Positions 38,301 through 47,300 of a stretch of 64,000 nt of DNA are shown here, piece by piece. The position numbers were made by a program, and so were the translations under genes. This stretch comes from Ypsolopha sequella. Its lineage: Eukaryota > Arthropoda > Insecta > Lepidoptera > Ypsolophidae. How positions within the stretch are numbered: the stretch's first letter is position 1; each line of letters begins with the position of its first letter. The DNA lies in the NCBI GenBank assembly GCA_934047225.1, contig OW203992.1:6747501-6811500 (forward strand). Direction: 5' to 3'. The notes beneath the pieces are model-generated. The model was not told where the DNA came from, searched no databases, and saw only the letters and a program-made list of their open reading frames with translations.

Positions 38301-41300
38301 ACGTATTAGGAAGTACACGCGAAGTCACGGGCAAAAGGTAGTAAAGGATAAATATGAAGATAACTTGATTAAAAATCTTCGTAGTTTTAAGAGACCTTGT
38401 GCCAATTTCACTAACTAATAGTCAAGATAATTTCAATGTCTTGCCAAATTGTAGTCAATTATAAGAAATTTGATCACTTAATTTAATGGCATGAGATTCA
38501 AGTTAAACTGGTTACCCTTGTTCATACAATTTATTGCTGATTACCAACTCTTGGATTATGTATCTTTGGTTTCCAACTGGACTGGGTCATCAAAAACATA
38601 GATAAAAACTGAACTTTCAAAATTACCTTAAGTGGGTATTGAACTATTTACGAACTGTGTCGTCATTTCAAGTGCGAACATACGAGTATCCTTAGACAAT
38701 CCGAATTCGATAGTATATCTATGTTTTTGGTGATAGGCACCCAGTCCAGTTGGCAACCAAAGATACATAATAGGCCTGCAGAACTGCTTTCACTTTCTAT
38801 GTTAAAATATGGGCGGAGGTAGGCATGGGCGGAATGGGCGGAGGTAGGCATGTATTTATATATGTAACCTATTACTATGTAGTATATAGGACAGGGTTGG
38901 ATTTTGTAGTATAATTATACTATTTGTACCATATTTTCATGACATGTAGTATGTAGTATCGTAATGGAACTATACTACGTAAAAATACCATAATTTTATC
39001 TTCAGACAGACCGACTTGTTTTATTGGTTGAGACGTTTTGCTTTTTAACATTTACCCTACAATATAGGAAATTTCTGTGCATGATGAATATTTTCAGTAA
39101 ATTTTTTATAAATTTCACAAACAAATAACTGAATAAACAAATATTTTATTACATTATCAATATTTTTAGTAATTTTTTTTTAATTTCACTAACAAGTAGG
39201 CAATTTTATTTCAATTCAAAAAAAAAATCGACAAAAAACGAAATGTAGTATAATTTTAGCCAAGTAGTATATTTTTAATTCCCATAGACAATAATTTTCC
39301 AAGGGTCTGAATCCAACCCTGATATAGGATGGGATTTGGTCGGCTGCCTGGATTCGTGCTGGGGGCTCGGTTGGTGATCATTGTACCTGTTCCTGGTCCC
39401 TGGCCGGGTCTCCGGTATGGGTTCGGGCGGTTGATTGGATTTCACCTTGTATAATAATATTTTACCTATAATTTTAATCGTATATATATTGCTACATAAA
39501 TTAAAAAAACATTTAATCTAAGTAGTTCATGTACATTTATTATTTTATTACATATATTTTTATAAGATTAAAATTTGACTTATGAAACGTGTATTATATA
39601 TACCTACTTTGCAAAATAAACTTTTTGAATTTTGAATTTGAATTTTGAATTTGAATAAAGATAAATGATGAACGACAAAGCAAAACCGTAAAAACCTATA
39701 AATAACCGTAAATTCCATGTAAACCTCCTTTACAAGCGTAATGTGCCCGATACGTAGAGACGCCCCTCGCCTTGTGCGAATTACTGTTTCGCCTGGGTGA
39801 TTCAAGGTCGATATAACATCGATTCTTTCCCATCCTTATTAGAACTAGGGTGGGAAGAACAAACAGATGTGAGAATAGCAACTGCTGAATAGTCTGCAAC
39901 TGTAATAATTTTCTTATTTTGTTTGAATCATGGCTCGTCTAGCTTAGTCTCTATCAACTGGATAATGGCATAGCTAACTTGAATTATGTTACTTCGTTTA
40001 TGTTACTTTTTCCTATTGTGATGGTTTTGCTGTCAGAAATCTCTGTTTAGAGATACGCTCGCCAATGTGCATCTTTTTTCACTGTAATTTTGTTTATGTT
40101 TCTGTGTGTGTACAATAAAGAATAAAGAATTAAAGAAATGAATATGGTATGGGTATGGGAAGTTTATGCCAAGGCGTGCTGATTGAAAAACCGTTCCGGG
40201 ATAATTCATTTTTGGCTACGAATAATAATTCTTATTCGTAGATTTTTGGCCATATGTCATTGTTTCTGCAGCAAACTGACTTAAGATTATAGCTATAGGA
40301 ATTAAATTAATGACCTTCATTTGACCCTATGCTATGAAATGGCAGAAAAGAGGAATTTGTCACGTATGTAATATATAACTGTCTGTTTCTTCTCTTTGAC
40401 GTAAAGATGAACATCAATGCCAAATGTATTATTTTTTCGTACCAATGCAAAGGTTTTCTTGGCTATAATGCATAAGGAGAGCAAATGACGTCACAAGCTA
40501 TAAGAATATAAAAAAATACTGCAAAAAAACTGAAATTGTTTCAAATTAAAAAACTAAATGGTCTATATTTTACGAAAAAAAAAATCCTGTATAATTTTCT
40601 TGGTGAACATGGCGAATTCAGTTCTCTGATGGAAAGTGAAAATAACACAGCTCGCTAATGAAATTGAAACTGCAGTAGCAGTTTCCAACGTATTTTACTT
40701 AATTGTTATGCAAATTGGTCACTACATTCCAGCTGACGCGTTATCTTAATTTTAATAGTTTCAACGACAGCGAGAGTACTTTGCCACTACAGGTAGACTA
40801 TTCACACAAAGGCATTGTGCGTACTCCATAATTTACAGAAACCAATGGAAACTTTGCGTATGCTGTATGGCGTATGCCATAAGCCATACGCAAAGTTTCC
40901 ATTGGTTTCTGTAAATTATAATTTCAAAAAATTTTAATTTAAGAAATTTTGAAATTCTAATTTACAGAAACCAACGGAAACTTTGCGATGGCAACATACA
41001 CAATACACAATACATAGGTAATAAGGTTATGTTGAATAACTATTGAGTGAATTTTGAATTTAAGTGATTAATTAGAAAAAGTCGGGTTTTTACCCTACAA
41101 GAAAAATTAAAAATAAAAAATTTCAAAATTTTGACATTCTGATTACAGAAACCAATTCAAACTTTGCGATGGCAACATACACAATACATAGGTAATAAGG
41201 TTTTGTTGAATAACTATTGAGTGAATTTGGAATTTCAGTGTTCCGTTTCGATTAATTGAAAAAAAGGCGGGTTTTTCACAATCCGGCTGCGAAACCGCTC

Positions 41301-44300
41301 TTAATCGGGCGTAAAATAAATATATAGTCACGTCCCGAGGGAGAGTCAGAAGAGTTCTCGAGTGTGAACTGTGAAATTCACAGTCCACACTCGGTACACC
41401 CGCGTTTCATCGACGATTATTACATCTAACGTGATGGGCGATGAGACCTATCTCCGTTCTTCGGGCACAAATACACGCTTTTTGGGCACGCAGGTTTCCT
41501 CGCGATGTTTTCCTTTACCGTTCAGTAAGTATAATTAATAGGTAATGCGAATAAATTCCGTAAAACTCATTGGTACATGCCCGACCGGGGATCGAACCTG
41601 AGTCTCAAGATTGAGAGGCCAGCGTTCTACCGCCTGAGATACCGCGGCTTATTTTGTGAGTAAATAGGAACAAAAGCAGTCGTAAAGATTATCGTAGAAC
41701 GAATCTGTATGGTTATGTTTTTATTTCGGCCGTGGTCGAGCGCGCGCGCATGCCCCATAACGCGATCAATGTTCGCGAGCCGTGAACAGACGCGAGCTTT
41801 CGAAAATGGAACGTGTTGACTCTGAAACCCAATGATATTTGAGAAAAAGGTGAAGATATGTTATAAGCGATCCGCAAGTTGCGCGCTAATACTTGGCTAA
41901 TTAGCTAATCTGAACACTGGGTCGCGTCGCGTCGGCGTCAACCACAGAACGCGTCAACGCACAACGGATCTTGTCTATTTTTCGCTCCCAATAATTATGA
42001 CTTCCAAGTGTCAATGTGACATTTCAATACTATAAAATTATTGACTGAGGTTATTTTTTATGTGTACCGTTCGTGAAGTTCGAATCTTGTGTAGGTAACC
42101 TATCTACACCTTTTAACATAATATCATTGCTGAAACCACATCACAACAGGGAAAGCATGGTGAAAGAGAATATGCTTTAGGAGTTTGAGCATAAAAGGAG
42201 ATGATTGCGAGTATTCGTGGGGGGCGACACGACACCACGACACGGTTTCGGTCTTTATTGATCCGACAGTGCTTATTATGTCGTTACACAGAAAATCACC
42301 GGTTTTCTAATGAAGGGTTATGGGCTCTACAGATAATACTGCATTAGTAAACTCATAAATACAAAACACAAACAGCGTTTCCATACATTTAGCAGATGTT
42401 AGCGACTTACAAATGAGTGAAATCAGTACAAACTGCTAACCATTTATTGAGAAACTTTGTTAGAACTTCCAGTTGCTTCACTATTTGGAAAAATAAACAA
42501 AACATGGTTTCACGTGTTACCTTGCACTTTCAAGATAAACATTACCTTTTTAAATTATCACTTGTGCACACAAAGAATGCAGACGCAGGTGAAATTATGA
42601 AAGTTTCTAGAACAATAAAATTTGATATGCTTTTACTGGTATCTCATTTAAATTGGTAATATAAGTGGTTGCCCACGCAAATGTTATAACGCTTGTAAAT
42701 CGATACTCGACACGCTTTTGCAAAACAGTCTCCATGGATTTTGTGTTCTGTTGACGCTGTTTTGTTTGTAAATAGACTTACGAGCATGAAAGCATTCCGA
42801 AAATGATGTAAGTTTACAATTTGTCACACATATGGTTGTAAAACTGTACAATACCACAAGTAGAAAAGAAACTATGTAGTGCGAAAAGTTACGCAATACA
42901 ATGAATAAATAGTTATGAATAGAGCACATTGCAATGTAAACTTTCATTGTCTACAGAAACTAATACAGAACATGCAGAATCCTTTGAACATTGCTATGTT
43001 ATTAGAAGTTAGAACAAAGCTACTGCCGCTTTGAAACAGGTTCTTTGTTATTCCCTGTTTTCCGATATAGTTAATTTATACAACATAATATCACGACATG
43101 AATTCCCGAGGAGGTGTCAGAGGTGTTCCCAAGTGTGGAACACCCACTTTTTACTTGCGATTATTACTTCCCAAACATGATGGGTGGTGAGCTCTATCGC
43201 CGTACACAAATTCGGGCACAAATGTTAATTTATAGTTTGATAAAACTAGAGTCAATTAGTATATAAAGTATATAATGTATATCATATCAATGTAACATCA
43301 GTGTACTTACAGCGGCAGTTTGTTTTAAACGTTCTGATTATTAGGGTTCCGTATCCAATGAGTAAATAAGGAACCACCATGTTGAAATTCTTTGTAGCAA
43401 AAATTCTGGTTCCTCTCGTAAGCCGCTAGCTAGGGGCACTGTGCAATTTCTCATATAAATATTTTACGCAGTCGCTAACGTGTTTCGAGTGCAAAACCTA
43501 CTACTGTTGTCTCAGCCACAAAATATTGGACCCAAATAATAGCATTCACTTGCCCACACAACGTGCCAAGATGAAATGCTGCTCAAAATATTGGTAATTA
43601 ATTAAAAGAAACTACAAATACAATATGTATAGATATATCGAATTGATACTTAAAAGCTAATTGAATAATATATAGTTATGCTATATTTACCTGCATGTAT
43701 TTTAAGAATTCTTGGATGGACTGCTAAAATTGCAGGTCCTCCCTTTTCCCCGAAACGAATGTATAGAAATTATAAACAAAATTGCGCTAATTGACAACTG
43801 TGTAAGCATTATAGGAAAAATACCTGTAGCGGTCCAGAAAATCTTGATATCTCGTAATGAGAATTTCTAAGCTTTAAAAACTCTGGCGGTACGCTACGCT
43901 AGCTGCCTATAAGTAAATACATCAGCATTAAAAGTATAATACGGAACCCTCGGCAGGTTGATCTGATTCGCACTTGACCCATTTAAAAAATATATATTTA
44001 GTATTTACCTAATTACGTTTCTGGTAATCAGAAAAAATATCACCACTCACTCATTATTTTATATTATTAACTGACTCATACTTGAGACCAGGTAAAAGGC
44101 GCGTGTCTACGGTCTATTAGCTGCTATCACACGTGTACCTAGTACACTAAAATAAGTAGGCAAGTCAGTCAATCAAAAACTAACTCTATTCTAGACCAAC
44201 AAGGTTATAAGCCACATGGAGGAGTTGCGACAAACGACATGCGGCCGTGACATAGCCGGCCATTCACCTCTGCAACTGATCTCGACCGACCTATTTGACT

Positions 44301-47300
44301 GCAGCAGCTGAGGAGCTCTTATGATGAAGAGAAGAAGGTATAGTTTGGGTTGACGGATGAGAAATAGTTAGTAATCGTATGAGGTTCTGTACTAATTAGT
44401 GATGAAAGGGTGCCGATTCGGTGCACGCAGAATCGTGTGAACTGTTTTTTTTTATGATTAACCCTTAACTACTAACCACCTATTTTTGTCACATAACCAC
44501 CTACCTGCGGTCATAGAGACCGCTTATCAAATGTCAAAAACCCTAGTAACTAGTTAAAACAAATATTATTTTTATATATGTTTGTACGTGTATAAAGATC
44601 CATATCGTTTAATTTAAAACAATAAAAATGAATGTTACTTAAATAATTGAGAAACAGTAAACATGAGATTTACATAGAGGATATGCCGACTCGCGACCTT
44701 TTTTTGATCACCTGCAGAGGATTCGCGCACGTTTACACCTGACAAGAGCTTGCAAATTGTTGCAAGGGATTGACGAAAAGGTACATAGACGCACAGATAT
44801 CTACGGCTTACATTGGCCGAATAAATTGATAAACAAAACCCGTTGCGGTCTCTGAGACCGGTGGTAGGTAGTTAAGTGTTAAAAAGGGCGCATATCGCAA
44901 AGAATGAAGAAAATCCGTGTTAGATACTAGCTTTTGACACCTATATGAATTTGGCAATTGGGTAAACGATAATAAATAATAATGAATGCAATTCGATTGT
45001 ACCGATATTTAAATATTTCGTTGCCGAAAAAAAACACAACAAAAAAAGAAAATCAATAAAAAAAAAATCTGGTTATATTATTTTTTTCGGGCATTGTATG
45101 GCCGCGATTGGAATGGGAATGGAAAGCACCTTTTGGATAGTAGTACTAATAAATTAATTACTTAGGAACTTAAACTTATCGAGTAAAATAATCTTATCTT
45201 TGTGATTTACATAATAGGTATGTGCGGATACATAAATTAGTTTAATAATAAATTATGTTGCAATTATTATATTCTCTTATCTTATGGTCTCTACTCTATC
45301 ACGACAAATAATAAAAATTACCCATACAAAAAACCTCGAAATATAGCATTTTTTAACGTTATCATGTCCCCCCCCTTATCTCCGAAGCTAGATGACCGAA
45401 ATTAAAGGAAATACATAGCAGTTAAGAGATTAGGGTTCCGTACTCAGTGGGAGCCGCGAATTGTTTGCCAGGCGCTAACATTTAAGCGTCTTGTTTTTGT
45501 TGCCTTAATGTTGCTATGGTGTCTATATTGCTGTTTTTTAAGAATAATATTTTCAAGGTTCCGTACCCGTATTGTGTGGTGGTACGGAACCCTTTGTGCG
45601 CGAGTCCGACTCGCACTTGCCCAACTTATTTTCTATTGTTTTAAAACTCCCTATTCCTATTCCATAATCCCCTACCCATAAAAAAAACTGATTATTTTAA
45701 TTGAAAGCAGGGGCTCTACCGCGTAATTCTCATTTGTATCAACTTCAAGCAAATGCATACGAAATTCAACGCGTGCAAAAGAGATGGCATCTTAGGCGGG
45801 CGTCGTCGCACGCACGTTAAATTTCAATCTCAAGTTGATGTTGATGAAAATGAGAATTACGCGGTAGACCCACTGTTTTTAAATACCGACCGTGTATATT
45901 TAATGTTTAACTGCCCATCATCTCTCACATCATAAAATCCACTAGGTCTATTAGTTGCTGGACTAAAATTGGAGACAGCTATAACATTTCTCTACAAAGG
46001 CATAAAAGATTGCGCTACATTCTAAATAAAGTGGGCAGTTATTTTAAAACCACGCGTCTTTCGTGACGGTCTCTTATGTTGTGGAATTTCTTTACGAGAG
46101 GACTCGTAATAGACATCCATCCATCAGCCCGTATTCGTCCACTGCTGGACATAGGGCTCCCCCATATTACGCCACTCTTGGCGGTCCTCAGTCATCCTCA
46201 TCCAGCCGCCACCCGCAACGTCCTTCAGATCGTCAGTCCAGCGGGCACGCTCATAGACAACGAAAAAAAAATATGGCCAAGTACGAGTTGGACTCGCGCG
46301 CAAAGGATTCCTTACCGTACCACCACACAATACGGCTAGGGAACCCTAAAAACATTATGGAAAATAACAAAAATCTGGATGCCATAGCAACACCAAGGCG
46401 ACAAAAAAAGCGCCAAAATGAAAGCACCCGACAAATAATCCGGCACCCTCTGAGTATGGAACCTTAATTTTTATTATTTATTGTTTTACTTCAGTGTATG
46501 TACAGTGGAGACCGCATCAAGTAAGACACATTGGACTTTGTACCTATCTTATATTCTTCTCTGTAGGGGCTAATGTCGTACTGCAAGTTTATAGCTTGAT
46601 GTGGTCTCCACTGTACAACAACCTGAACAAAGTAACTTGTATGTAACATCACAGACCCGCGGGTCTACCATCAACATCAACTTGAGATTGAAATTTGACG
46701 TGCGTGCGACGACGCCCGCCTAACATGCCATCTCTTTTGCATGCACGTCAAATTTCAATCTCAAGTTGATGTTGATGAAAATTAGAATTACGCGGTAGAG
46801 CCGCAGCTAAACGGTCTGTGGTCTTTAAGATAGAGCTGAAACAAATAACGTAAAAAAATGCTACTTTTTCGAGGTTATTTGTAGGGGACCCCCATTGTGT
46901 TTAGTTTTTTTTTTTTTTCAATATTGTAATTGCCGTGAAAGAGGCCATAGTAACACGTATTCTGTGAAAATATCAGCTGGCTACCATAGCGGCTGAAGCT
47001 GTAGAACCTCTCAGGGTTAGACAGACGGACGGACAGACAGCAGAGGCTTAGTGATATGGTCCCGTTTTGCACTCTCCGGGTACAGAACCCTAAATATGAC
47101 CTTTCACAATAAATGTAGTTTTTTTTTAATATTTCAAATAGCTACGGTCACTTTTCAGAGCGCCATTTTGCCACAGATCAATTTAAGATACTGTCAGACG
47201 AAGTAAAGCCTGATGGCTAAGTATATCATTAAAATTAAGGAAATTTTCTTAAATGCGTCTTTGGTTTGTTGATTGGATATTTCGTCAGTCAGCAGGATTG

